Assembly: GCA_019843655.1 (NCBI GenBank)
Contig: JACDQD010000007.1
Span: 29,863,207-29,927,206, forward strand
DNA: 64,000 nucleotides
Direction of reading: 5' to 3'
Source: Lethocerus indicus
Taxonomy: Eukaryota; Arthropoda; Insecta; Hemiptera; Belostomatidae
This document shows, piece after piece, positions 54,425 through 64,000 of the stretch. Under the pieces are notes generated by a model, which was given only the letters and a program-made list of their open reading frames with translations, was not told the DNA's origin and did not search any database. The position numbers and the translations under genes were made by a program. The first letter of the stretch is position 1. Every line of letters starts with the position of its first letter.

Positions 54425-55070
54425 ATGGAGGTTCCCCTGTATCCTCCAGCTCCTCCAGAACCTCCTTCCAGGACCTCCTCTCCAGAACCTACCACCTCCC
54501 TCCAGGACCTCCCTCCAGGACCTCCCTCCAGGACTCCCTACCTCCAGAACCTCCCTCCAGAACCTCCCTCAGAACCCCTCCAGAACCTCCCCTCCAGAAC
54601 CTCCCTCCAGAACCTCCACCAGACCTCCTCCAGAAACCTCCCTCCAGAACCTCCCTCCCCAGAACCTCCCTCCAGAACCTCCTCCCAGAACCTCTCCAAA
54701 CCTCCCTCCAGAACCTCCTCCAGAACCTCCCTCCAGAACCTCCCTCCAGAACCTCCGTCCAAACCTCCTCCAAAACCTGAACCTCCCTCCTCCAGAACCT
54801 CCCTCCAAACCTCCCTCCAGAACCTCCGTCCAAACCTCCCTTCCGAACCTCCCTCCCTCAGAACCTCCTCCAGAACCTCCCTCCAGAACCTCCTGCCTGA
54901 TCTGAACCTCCGTCGAACCTCCCTCCAAAACCTCCTCCAGAACCTCCCTCCCTCCAGAACCTCCCTCCAAACCTCCTCCAGAACCTCCTCCAAACCTCCC
55001 TCCAAACCTCTCCAGAACCTCCCTCAAACCTCCCTCCAGAACCTCCCTCAAACCTCCCAGAACCGGTTCC
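54425..55070. repeat. CCTCCCTCCAGAA minisatellite
   Basis: About 50 units of 9-13 bp, built from CCAGAACCTCC with an optional CCT. Because units are C/T-rich on one strand, frames stay open in both directions: up to 312 codons (Pro-Glu-Pro-Ser and Arg-Thr-Ser-Leu-Gln-Asn repeats) on plus, and Gly-Arg-Phe-Trp repeats on minus. Mixed unit lengths switch the frame constantly, which argues against coding. Confidence 0.92.
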
Positions 55071-55402
55071 GAATCTATCCGGCCTCGTACCCCGGCCGCC
55101 GGGTGTGGTTCCGTCGACACTTATTCTATATCCCATACCGTACTATTATTATTATTACAATATATCTGACGGTGGGTGGGGCCTCCCAAATTTAGACCAG
55201 ATTCGAGGTCTATTCGTAGACCTGATTATTGAGTGCCGTCTCCGCCCAGGTTTGTCCGCCTAATCTCCTGATTGGATCTCTTTGTTGGCGACCGCCCCGG
55301 GGGGCGGGGGGGGGGGGCCCGCCTCAATTAGGGACAGTTTCCGGTCCATCCCTCCGTCCCGGGCGGGCCCCCAACAATGGCGCATTTCCACACTCCAACG
55401 GC

Positions 55403-55406
<4 letters not shown>
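55071..55406. other. Unassigned DNA
   Basis: G-run near 55299-55317. No gene recognised. Confidence 0.4.

Positions 55407-55443
<37 letters not shown>
55407..55443. repeat. (TA)n microsatellite
   Basis: About 37 bp of TA. Confidence 0.95.
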
Positions 55444-55450
<7 letters not shown>

Positions 55451-56344
55451 TTTAACCGTCCACAACGGGTTCGACGGACCGCGAGATTGACTCGTATTCT
55501 ATTAAATTGACTGAGGATATATTCAATTCTTCCATTATCATTAGCCCCATTACGGTTGTCACAATTCTATTCTTTAACAATAATACTCGTTTAACGGCGG
55601 CGGGGGTGGGGTTGGGGGGGGATGAAAGCTTGAAGAACCGCGCTAAGTGGGTTCTTCGCCCCCCCCACCCGCCCCCGCGGGGAATTTTTATCATTCATCC
55701 CTTTTTATTGTGCGAAATCAATCGATGTTGTATCCGTAAAGTGTAGACGAAAAAAAAAAAATCTAACGGTTTCTTTTATAACGTCGGAAATTTTTCTGTT
55801 GTCCGCCAAATTTCGAGGCGAAAATAATCTCGAAATCCGTAGCGGACGGAATTTTCAATCAGCATCACTTTCGGATCCTTCGTTATCACTTTCAATTCCC
55901 GTTACGCAACGTGAATTACATCACTATCGGTCGGAATCGGATTCTTAGCTATAAATTGTCCGCGTTATCACCGGCCAACAGCGTCCATATTATCTACATT
56001 GTATGTTCGCTTTAAACTTAAAATTCTTCGAATATTTCGAATACGCGCACGGTATTTATGTATTTTACGCGTTTGGGACAAAAATTACAACGGTATATAG
56101 GTATTTTACGCGACCGAGTGCGTTGTGGCCGGTGCTCAATCTTACTTTGAAGATGCACCGTTTCGAATCGTCCCGGATTGAGTTTCAGACAACATATTTG
56201 AGATTTGAGATGAAGTTTGTGTAAAAAATAAGTCGGCTGCCGGCCGAAAGCAGAGTTGAAGGATTGGGCACGAACCGTAAAATTCCCGGAATTGAGTATT
56301 CCTCAACAACTCGGCACTGATAAGCCTGCGCGGCAATTGAGTAT
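55444..56344. other. Unassigned DNA
   Basis: G/C-runs near 55612-55625 and 55658-55680, then AT-rich. No gene recognised. Confidence 0.35.
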
Positions 56345-56472
56345 TTTGCGGAATTCACCGCGACGACAAGTGGCGTTGTACACATTTTTAAGTGCGTCAG
56401 TGCATCTTCGGCACCGATAAGCCGTAGATGGTTTCGACAGCAGGTATAAGATACATTCGGCTTTCTGTGCAA
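56340..56472 (-). pseudogene. Mariner-type helix-turn-helix relic
   Basis: The minus strand reads PNVSYTCCRNHLRLIGA, matching the LNVSHT-I-NHL--LG second helix-turn-helix of mariner transposases, followed by LTHLK. The inverted copy at about 56614-56740 encodes the same motif with a stop. Only this N-terminal part survives. Confidence 0.6.
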
Positions 56473-56774
56473 TGTCCCTTGATCCGAATCAATAAAATGT
56501 CCTTAAATGTCAATTAAAATGTTATTCGGTCATCGTCGACCTCCGCAGAAGAGACAGGGGACGTCTTCAGAGCTCCTCGTCTTTTAGTGAAAAATTCGAA
56601 TAAAGGCCATTTCTATTGATTCGGATCAAGGGAGATTGCAGAGAAGCTGAATGTATCTTATACTTGAATTGAAAATCATCTACGGCTTATCCGTGCACAA
56701 AGATGTTGTTGACGCACTTAAAAATATGTACAACGCCGCTTGTCGGTGAATTCCGCAATTACTTAGTTGCCGAC

Positions 56775-56776
<2 letters not shown>
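56345..56776. mobile_element. Two mariner-like 5-prime halves in inverted orientation
   Basis: The left arm (about 56349-56493) and right arm (about 56614-56768) are reverse complements: GGAATTCACCGC...ACAAGTGGCGTTGTACA... against TGTACAACGCCGCTTGTCGG. Only the right arm keeps the terminus GCAATTACTTAGTTGCCGAC. The arms meet around a 120-bp centre. Confidence 0.78.

Positions 56777-56777
<1 letters not shown>

Positions 56778-56831
<54 letters not shown>
56778..56831. repeat. (TA)n microsatellite at a transposon end
   Basis: About 54 bp of TA starting two bases after the GCCGACC terminus. Confidence 0.95.
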
Positions 56832-56834
<3 letters not shown>

Positions 56835-58194
56835 AGTAAATGAAGAAATATTAAATTTTTGGACCGCATTTCAATGGAAAATAATGAGTGGAAATCGATT
56901 GAATAAACGCGGGGGAATTTTCGGGGTCGGTGGAAAAGGTGGCACGACTGCGAAGGGGTTAATAACTATGGGGATAATTATTAAAACATCTGCGGAAAGA
57001 GGAGTAAAAGTGTACGCACTTAATATTAAGTGTAAAATAAGAGACGTGGGGGGCAAAAAGAGAAGAAGAAGCCGGTGAAATAGGGTTTTATTGGGGGCGT
57101 TATAACATGAGCGCCATGGGGGTGGGGGCGGGGTGACATTAATCAGGATGGAGGGATGGAGGGCCGCAGTTTAAATCCTTCTCAGCTCCAATTCTCTACC
57201 ACCCCCACCCCACCCCCACAACCCTTTTCCGCCCTCCATCTCTCAAGTGGCAGTTAGCCCAGTTGTAAAGCGATGAACGCTAATGATGCCATTGTCGTCC
57301 CTAAACCCACCCCCACCGCCACCACCATCCCCTAAAACCCACCCATCGCCTACGTCACAGGGGTGGGCGGGGCGGGGGCAGGGGGCATAGCTTCGTCGGG
57401 GGCGGGGCCGCCGCCGCCCCCACTCATGCCACGCCCACGCCTCCCTCCCGCCCACAATTGATAACAATTGAATCACAGCCCCGGTTGTAGGGGGTGGTCC
57501 GGGGGTGGTCTATTGCCCCCCCCCCCTTCCGCCACCACCCCAGGTCCAATATCCCGTTTCCGCTTTCCTAATAATTATTAGTTCCGGTCCGGAGGGCAGT
57601 AATGGCGTTAGCCGCCCCAATTCCCCCATCACCCCCTACCCTCGCTATGAATTATGAAAGCGGGGTGAGTTGGCGGGTGGGGGTGTTGTGGTGTACGCAC
57701 TCCGTCTGACACCGCTTCCTACCCCACCCCCCACCCTAAACGCCGCCCTTACTACTAATTACAGCCCTTCCGATTACCCACCGATTACCTGTCCTCCCCC
57801 TACCACCCCCACCCCTCCTCCCCGACAAATAGCGACGGACAAAAAGGCGAAAAAAACCCCGCAAACACTGGGAGGGGTGGGATGGGGGTTGAACATTTAT
57901 CACTTAATCGTGTATTTCTCCAATTAGGGGATGCGAATACAGTAAGCAGTAGCCAACCACTACATTCCGATATAACAGCCCCGACACCCTTCACCCCAAT
58001 TGTGCCCGATATTTTTCGTTTATATTTTACATTTTTTTTTTCAGGTTTTCACCCACCGTCCACACATATAATCGATTGACGATAACGACTCGATTGAGTT
58101 AAAAAAAAAAAACTGAGCTCAATTTCTCGCCCCTCCAGCGATTTCACCCCCATTTCGGGCCCGCCAATACAACCCCTAAAAAATACCCCCAAAG
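56832..58194. other. Unassigned DNA rich in G- and C-runs
   Basis: Many runs of four or more G or C (for example 57118-57134, 57305-57330, 57490-57530, 57790-57820). No gene recognised. Confidence 0.4.
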
Positions 58195-58245
58195 ACAAAA
58201 AACCGGGCGAGAGACGGAAACACACGAAATCTACGGTACTGTTAT
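58195..58245 (+). mobile_element. FB right-arm tail
   Basis: AAAAACCGGGCGAGAGACGG then AAACACACGAAATCTACGG is the outer FB arm. The core is absent. Confidence 0.65.
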
Positions 58246-58874
58246 ATATTATATTGCCAATATACGACTTTACTCTGCAAGAATTGTGGCGAAATGGCAC
58301 AACCCCTATAGTATATATTGGTCGAAAACGCAAGATCCCGCTACGGGGGTTGTAATAAATCAGGGCCATTGAAAAGAGGAAAATCTGATAAGGGGTGGAG
58401 GGGTTACGCCGGGGGGGGGGGGGGGAATAGGGTCGGCATTGTTTTAAGTTTTTTTTTTTTGATAAATTCCCGGCCCAAAAAACGAGAGTGGAGGTGGCGC
58501 CGGAACACAATGTTTTATTCGCGTCGCCCTTTGATTCATAGTTCCACATTTCATTGTCCCGCCTCCCTTGTATATATTACTTTATTATTGTCCGGTCGCG
58601 GTTTTGGGGGCGTTTGGAGGCGCAGAAAAAGAGAAAAAAAAAGGAAAAAAAAAAGAAAAAATAGACGAGAAAACGAAGTACGCCACCCCCGTATTATAAG
58701 GCCGCCATTTTGTTCTTCCGTTCGCCAAAGATATTCACTATAATAGGACGATAAATGGTGTTAACAATAAATAGGGAATTGGTTTCGGACGACAGACTCA
58801 AAAAGTATATAAAAAAAGACGTTTTCAAACAAATTTTGATTTCGGGTTTAGAGAACTGCCGGACATCCACAATC
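58246..58874. other. Unassigned DNA
   Basis: G-run of about 14 near 58411-58425; an A/G-rich stretch near 58625-58670. No gene recognised. Confidence 0.4.
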
Positions 58875-59735
58875 GAAAAGGTCCTCAACATACCCGGAGG
58901 ATGTTGGGTCCTCCGGGGGGTGGGGGGCGGTTCTTGGCCCAGAAAGGACGAAAATCTCGACTAAGCCTTCAAAATATCAAACAGAAGAGGTCCTCAACAT
59001 ACCCGGAGGATGTTGGGTCCTCCGGGGGGGCGGTTCTTGGCCCAGAAAGGACGAAAATCTCGACTAAGCCTTCAAAATATCAAACAGAAGAGGTCCTCTA
59101 AGCATACCCTGGGATGTTGGGTCCTCCGGGGGCGGTTTCTTGGCCCAGAAAGGACGAAAATCTCGACTAAGCCTTCAAAATATCAAAGAGAAGAGGTCCT
59201 CAACATACCCGGAGGATGTTGGGTCCTGGGGGCGGTTCTTGGCCCAGAAAGGACGAAAATCTCGACTAAGCCTTCAAAATATCAAATAGAAGAGGTCCTC
59301 AACATACCCGGAGGATGTTGGGTCCTCAGGGGGCAGTTCTTGGCCCAGAAAGGACGAAAATCTCGACTAAGCCTTCAAAATATCAAATAGAAGAGGTCCT
59401 CAACATACCCGGAGGATGTTGGGTCCTGGGGGCGGTTCTTGGCCCAGAAAGGACGAAAATCTCGACTAAGCCTTCAAAATATCAAATAGAAGAGGTCCTC
59501 AACATACCCGGAGGATGTTGGGTCCTCCGGGGGCGGTTCTTGGCCCAGAAAGGACGAAAATCTCGACTAAGCCTTCAAAATATCAAATAGAAGAGGTCCT
59601 CAACATACCCGGAGGATGTTGGGTCCTCGGGGGGGGGCGGTTCTTGGCCCAGAAAGGACGAAAATCTCGACTAAGCCTTCAAAATATCAAATCGAAGAGG
59701 TCCTCAACATACCCGGAGGATGTTGGGTCCTCCCA
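58875..59735 (+). repeat. 102-bp satellite with a strong hairpin in each unit
   Basis: GGTCCTC starts near 58880, 58989, 59092, 59195, 59296, 59397, 59496, 59599 and 59699: eight full units, 100-109 bp apart. Each has CCCGGAGGA-TGTTGGG-TCCTCCGGG (9-bp stem), a G-run of variable length, GGTTCTTGGCCCAGAAAGGA and AAAATCTCGACTAAGCC. Most length change is in the G-run. Open frames switch with unit length and are not genes. Confidence 0.95.
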
Positions 59736-60384
59736 AGCGGAAGTACGCTGTATGTTCCGAGTGTCTTAAGTGAGTGTAATTTCAGTTGTCTTCTCTGTTT
59801 ATTGTGTGACTTTACCCAAAATTAGAGTTGTAACAACACTGTAGGGACAATATACGAGGTATATTTTGAGGCGTGAAACATAATTTTGTATATTGAAAGA
59901 AACGTAGCGGACGTTATATGTGAAGTGGTTGGGCGGACGTGGGTTCGAAGCCCGATAAAAAAAATTTTTTTTTCCCCTTTCAATCGCTCGTTATAAAATA
60001 TTTCCGCCGCTGGAAATATGGACCAGGAGAGGGGAAATAATAAGATGTTATCTGTCGAGAGGGTGCAAGACGAGAACAACCCCCGCCGCCCCCGCCCCCC
60101 CCGGACAGCATCCCCTATATCGATTCGTCCAACAACCCCCCTACAAGTCCACTGTGTCCCAGAAACTTTTTAGTCCCTTGGAACACGCATTTCGGGGGGT
60201 GAGTGGGGGGGGGGCGGTGAAAAAACCGACTAAATATCGGTCAATATTTAGTCTGAAAACGGAGAGTTTTCAGTTTCACGTTCAGAGGGGGTTGTGTGAA
60301 TACCGCGGGTAGATTTGGCCGACAATACGATATAGAATCAACCCCATTAAAACCCCCCCCAAATCATATAGACAGTAACAGTGC
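59736..60384. other. Unassigned DNA
   Basis: GGGTTCGAAGCCC at 59941-59953 resembles a tRNA B-box, but no tRNA fold fits around it. C- and G-runs near 60079-60100 and 60207-60220. No gene recognised. Confidence 0.4.
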
Positions 60385-60505
60385 AGTGAATGATGCCCAA
60401 CTGAGTGCCAAAAGCGCTACTGAAGATGGCGAGCGGCCGAAATCGGCGCGCTGGCAAAAGACCCCCAAATTGGCGAGAGACGAGACAGAAACACACAAAT
60501 CTAGA
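60385..60505 (+). mobile_element. FB half element (right arm)
   Basis: GTGCCAAAAGCGCTACTGAA, core near 60413, a mutated small hairpin (GCTGGCAAAAGACC), GGCGAGAGACGAGACAGAAA and CACACAAATCTAGA. No left arm. Confidence 0.75.
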
Positions 60506-60584
60506 GTCGAGATCAATTTCAGTTGATTTAAATCTCAATATTCATTACTGGGCGATTCTGCATTAGGCGCGTAAAATAAGTATC

Positions 60585-60775
60585 GGGCCGGCAACTAAGT
60601 CATTGCGGATTTCGTCGTTTTTTATCTCTTGCACTTTTACATCATTCAAACTCATATTTACGAGTATCCGAGTGATTATTACGTGCCCTGACTATTCGTC
60701 GTGCGTATTAAAAAATAAGGGTGAAGATCCGCAAAGAGAGTGAAGAAGAATCCGCAATAATTTAGTTGCCGACCC
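60585..60775 (+). mobile_element. GGGTCGGCAAC MITE, complete
   Basis: Left end GGGCCGGCAACTAAGTCATT, right end AATAATTTAGTTGCCGACCC, interior GACTATTCGTCGTGCGTATT and AAGGGTGAAGATCCGCAAAG as in 35412-35595. The 40 bases after the right end (TTTCTACTGTATCCAACA) also follow the 35412 copy. Confidence 0.88.
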
Positions 60776-60848
60776 GAGATATACAAATTTTTCGTTTCTA
60801 CTGTATCCAACAAATGCGCGACATATTTCGGGTTGAATGTGGACGCCC

Positions 60849-61275
60849 AGAGAAGATATGAGAAGAATACGCAATTATTTAGTTGGCGACCCCCAAAATA
60901 GAACAAGGTCCGAATTTCGTGAAAAAACGTTTACAGAGTTCAATTCATTTCAGGGGGGGTGGGGGTGGGGGTGGGGGGTTGAAAACGGTTATTTGATAAA
61001 TTCAATACCCCCAGAGAAGATGTGAGAAGAAATACGCAATTATTTAGTTTGCGACCCCCAAAATAGAACAAGGTCCGAATTTCGTGAAAAAAACGTTTAA
61101 CGAGAGTTCCAATTCATTACGGGGGGTGGGGTGGGGGTTGAAAACGGGTATTTGATAAATTCAATACCCCAGAGAAGATGTGAGAAGAAATACGCAATTA
61201 TTTAGTTTGACGACCCCCCAAAATAGAACAAGCTCCAAAAGTTCAATTCATTTCGTGGGGGGTTGAAAACGGCAA
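60849..61275 (+). repeat. 160-bp tandem repeat carrying a MITE end
   Basis: AGAGAAGAT starts at 60849, 61013 and 61171 (164 and 158 bp). Each unit has ACGCAATTATTTAGTTNGCG, CCCAAAATAGAACAAG, TTCAATTCATT, a G-run block and GTTGAAAACGG. The first element is a mariner-like right terminus, so a transposon end is amplified with its flank. Confidence 0.88.
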
Positions 61276-62186
61276 TTTTTCCACGAAAAAACGTTCAAAT
61301 TACACCGGATTCGTTCCGATTTTCTTCCGGGGGTGGTTGGGGGCTTCGGTCAAAACATTTCCCAGAATTTCCACGAAAATCGGCCAATTTCACTGAAACT
61401 GTCAATTTTCAGCCAATCAATTACTATCGGAGACGAAACTGCGACGCACTTTTAACATAGTAGGGGAAAAAAAAAAAAAAAATGAGATATACGACGTTAA
61501 TTGTATTTGTACTGGGAGATAGCGTCAATTGATAACGGCTCGGAATATACTACTACTAATGCTGAAATCGGGTCCCGTTAAAAACAGTGTTTGCGGAGAT
61601 TTTCCGTCCACAATCTGGTACACGAAGGGGTGGAAGGGGTTGGGGGGGAAATCGGTTTCAATTAGGGATAACAATCGGGGAAAAAAGTATGTAAATATTG
61701 ACTCGAGAAAACTGGCAGATAGCGGTGATGGATTAATCGTGTGTGTTTGCTTTCGGCGATTGCACTTTTTCACCCCCCCCCCCGCCCCCGCCCCCCCCCC
61801 CAAACGTGTTGTTCCAGTTGTCCGATTCTAGACGCAGATAAACCGGGGTTATATTTAATTTTCGCCGATGGGCGACGGCAGCGGCTGGGATTCCGAAAAA
61901 AATCCGAGTTGAATTCGGCGTTTCGCCACCTTCAGTAGTCCCGTATAGGAGGGACCCTCCCCCGGCGAGCCGCGGATCGAACGGAGAGTCACGTTTCGAA
62001 CGATCGGGGAAGAAAAATATCCGGCGAATCGAGCGAAAAATTGCTAAAAAAAAAAATAATAAATAAATAAAATAATAAATTGGTGAGACCGATTTTCTAA
62101 CGAACGGGGGGCCCCAATTTTCGAGCAATTTTGATCAGTAAATTAATGTTTATAATTTGGGCAACTGGGACTGTTTTTCCGCGGAA
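61276..62186. other. Unassigned DNA with an FB core scrap
   Basis: TTTCGCCACCTTCAGTAG at about 61920-61937 is a core fragment of the type found in the next array. A-run near 61468-61481, C-runs near 61774-61800. No gene recognised. Confidence 0.45.
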
Positions 62187-62830
62187 GCGATTCCCACGCC
62201 GCTACTGAAGACGGCGAACGGCCGAAACCGGTCTGCCGGGAAAAAGACACCGGCCGAACCGAGGCCGGACGAAAGACGCCTTTCGCCACCTTCAGTAGCG
62301 GCGGCACCTCGCTACTTTCCGCGCCCTCCAATATCGGAAGAAAATTACGTAATTCGCAAATCATTGTAAATTACTTAATGTTTACAGCGGCCCAGAGTTT
62401 CATCCAATTTTTGGATGGCGGGCAACGGACTGTTTTCCAGACCGGAGAAAGGCGAGACACGAAGCCGTGAAGCGATTCCGACGCCGCTACTGAAGACGGC
62501 GAGCGGCCGAAACCGGTCTACCGGAAAAGACCGACCAAACCGAGGCCAGACAAAAAACGCCTTTCGCCACCTTCAGTAGCAGCAGCACCTCGATATTTTC
62601 CGCGCCCTCCAATATCGGAAGAAAATTACCGTGGATTTTCGACAAAGTTCAATTCACTAATCGATCAGTGAATTGCAATCGACACTGTAAATTACTTAAT
62701 GTTTACAGCGGATTTTCATCAAATTCTTGAATAGCGGGCAACGGACTGTTTTCCAGACCGGAAAAAGAGGAAATACGACGCCGCTACTGAAGACGGCGAG
62801 CGGCCAAAAGACAGACGCGAAATCTACGAA
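62187..62830 (+). repeat. 290-bp tandem array containing opposed FB cores
   Basis: GCCGCTACTGAAGACGGCGA starts at 62197, 62483 and 62772 (286 and 289 bp). Each full unit has a forward core, a short spacer (GACCGACCAAACCGAGGCC), a reverse core CCTTTCGCCACCTTCAGTAG, then CGCCCTCCAATATCGGAAGA, GTAAATTACTTAATGTTTAC and CGGACTGTTTTCCAGACCGG. The third unit is cut after its forward core and ends GCGAAATCTACG. Confidence 0.9.
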
Positions 62831-63935
62831 TATCGACTTATCCAAAGCCTTTTTATCCTTTTATTCTTATCGACGACACATTTTACAGTTTTTCGTAAAT
62901 TGTAATTTTGTCCACCGCAGCCGATTTACCGGCGCGTTAATCAATGTTTCATTCGATCCGCCCGTTTTCCAATCCTAACCTATAAACGGTATATAACCTA
63001 TAAACCACTTCACCGAATATATAAATCTCCCGCCTCACTGAATTGTAAATTCAGAATCGTTTATTCAATTAAAATATTCCTGTAAATTTAAGCATAAAAA
63101 CGCGTTGTATCGGCAAAAAATGTTTTTCACTTCTATCGGTTGGAGGCCGCACCGACGCTATCTGCCGGCGGTGTTTGGAAACACCGAGAATGTTTAATGG
63201 GCCTAATTTAAATCGAATTTTACCTGTTTTTTACGCATTTTTTCGCGATTTTGGACGATTACAGATTATAATTATTGGAATACAAGGTTTATTGTAGAAT
63301 AAATAAGAAGTATAACGTCACCCGGTCATAAAACTTATGACGTCACTACAGGGAGCAGAGATCCAGTTTTTGCTTTGTACTTTTAGATTCCTTCAATTAG
63401 ATGGAAATTTTTTTTTTTTTTTTAGTGACGATTAACAGTGGGACAGGACACGTGTGTGTGTGTGTGTGTACTCGTGACTGGTGATTCCGTGACTTGTGTC
63501 CCGGGTCACGCCACGGCCCACTTGATCATCGGCCGCCACCGCCGACTAAATCGTACAAGTATTTTTTTTTTTTTTTAATCCCCACGGCCGTATTTCAATC
63601 TATTCCGGTATTCTAATGCCGGGAGAATTATCGCGTACATTTATTCCCGGTCTCTTTTTATTATTGCCCGGTTACTATTTTTTTTCTTTTTTTTTTTTTT
63701 TATTTATCGACAAATGTCCCCCGCTCCCGTACCGGCCGGGTAACCACCGGCTACAGATTTATAACCTCCCCGGTTTATAACCACTCCGGGGATTAAAAGC
63801 GTTCGATTTGGAAAACATGTTCGGCGCTCTTCTTCTTATTTTCTAATATTTATTATCGTTTCCGCTCCTCGCCGCACGAATTTCGTCGGATTACGAGGAT
63901 CGATTTACGAAAATTTCCGTCGACAAAATGTTCCG
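62831..63935. other. Unassigned, AT-rich DNA
   Basis: (GT)n at about 63451-63469; T-runs near 63409-63423, 63561-63576 and 63680-63700. No gene recognised. Confidence 0.4.
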
Positions 63936-64000
63936 TCCTCTCTCGCCGGTTTCGGCCGCTCGCCGTCTTCAGTAGCGCCGTGTATCAGCCACTGTCGGCA
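63936..64000 (-). mobile_element. FB left arm, cut by the window end
   Basis: GTCCTCTCTCGCCGGTTTCG, core GCCGCTCGCCGTCTTCAGTA, then GCGCCGTGTATCAGCCACTG. The rest of the element lies beyond base 64000. Confidence 0.8.

Noticed and set aside
59930..59960. tRNA B-box-like GGGTTCGAAGCCC, possible tRNA or tRNA-derived SINE
   Set aside because: The possible A-box lies too close upstream, only about three base pairs of the T-stem form, and no acceptor stem or anticodon arm fits.

Overview
The window looks like intergenic, repeat-dominated nuclear DNA of an animal, probably an invertebrate and possibly an arthropod. The reasons are several decayed Tc1/mariner-type transposons with arthropod-like ends, very many long (TA)n and (GA)n microsatellites, poly-G/poly-C runs, and stacked satellites. 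I found no operon, ribosome-binding site or dense coding. No protein-coding host gene can be supported. The long open frames lie almost entirely in short-period tandem repeats, where stop codons are absent by composition. The only recognisable proteins are broken transposase fragments. I see no convincing tRNA, rRNA or CRISPR. The taxon is an inference and I cannot name a species.

The main feature is one foldback repeat family, called FB here. It is a long inverted repeat whose arms carry the core GCTACTGAAGAYGGCGAGCG followed by GCCGAAACC. About 75 cores, in both orientations, are countable by hand from base 480 to the last base. Some copies are whole hairpins (751-1024, 5421-5768, 23535-23880, 25676-25965, 34050-34308, 38980-39325). 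Others are half copies. Others have become tandem arrays (13944-15070, 20935-21650, 28800-29870, 32340-32872, 62187-62830) or sit in much larger inverted repeats (35100-37925 and 47031-50862).

Other mobile DNA: a mariner-like family with GTGGTCC ends and transposase debris (30461-31251, 36918-37463, 52986-53346); a MITE with GTACCCCAAAAGTA ends (3399, 22100, 24873, 32887, 51419); a MITE with GGGTCGGCAACTAAGT ends (2351, 8541, 35412, 37471, 60585); a related family with a helix-turn-helix relic (48790, 56345); a relic with GGTGTCCCAAAATTAACGC at its left end (53355-53735); and an unrelated hairpin element at 52031-52400.

Satellites: a 12-bp minisatellite (9662-10258), a 250-bp purine-rich satellite (17870-20245), a 5.4-kb compound satellite of alternating A- and T-tracts (39535-44930) with a 105-bp two-hairpin satellite in its middle (42110-43145), a CCTCCAGAA minisatellite (54425-55070) and a 102-bp hairpin satellite (58875-59735). 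Between these blocks the DNA is mostly unassigned and rich in G-runs and C-runs.

The parts seem linked by a common process: transposon ends and foldbacks act as seeds for tandem arrays and microsatellites. (TA)n tracts repeatedly sit at the edge or in the middle of TA-targeting elements, and a (GA)n tract grows out of the GAGAGAGGAGA segment of FB. That reading is inference. All coordinates and repeat alignments were made by eye, so boundaries may be off by several to tens of bases.
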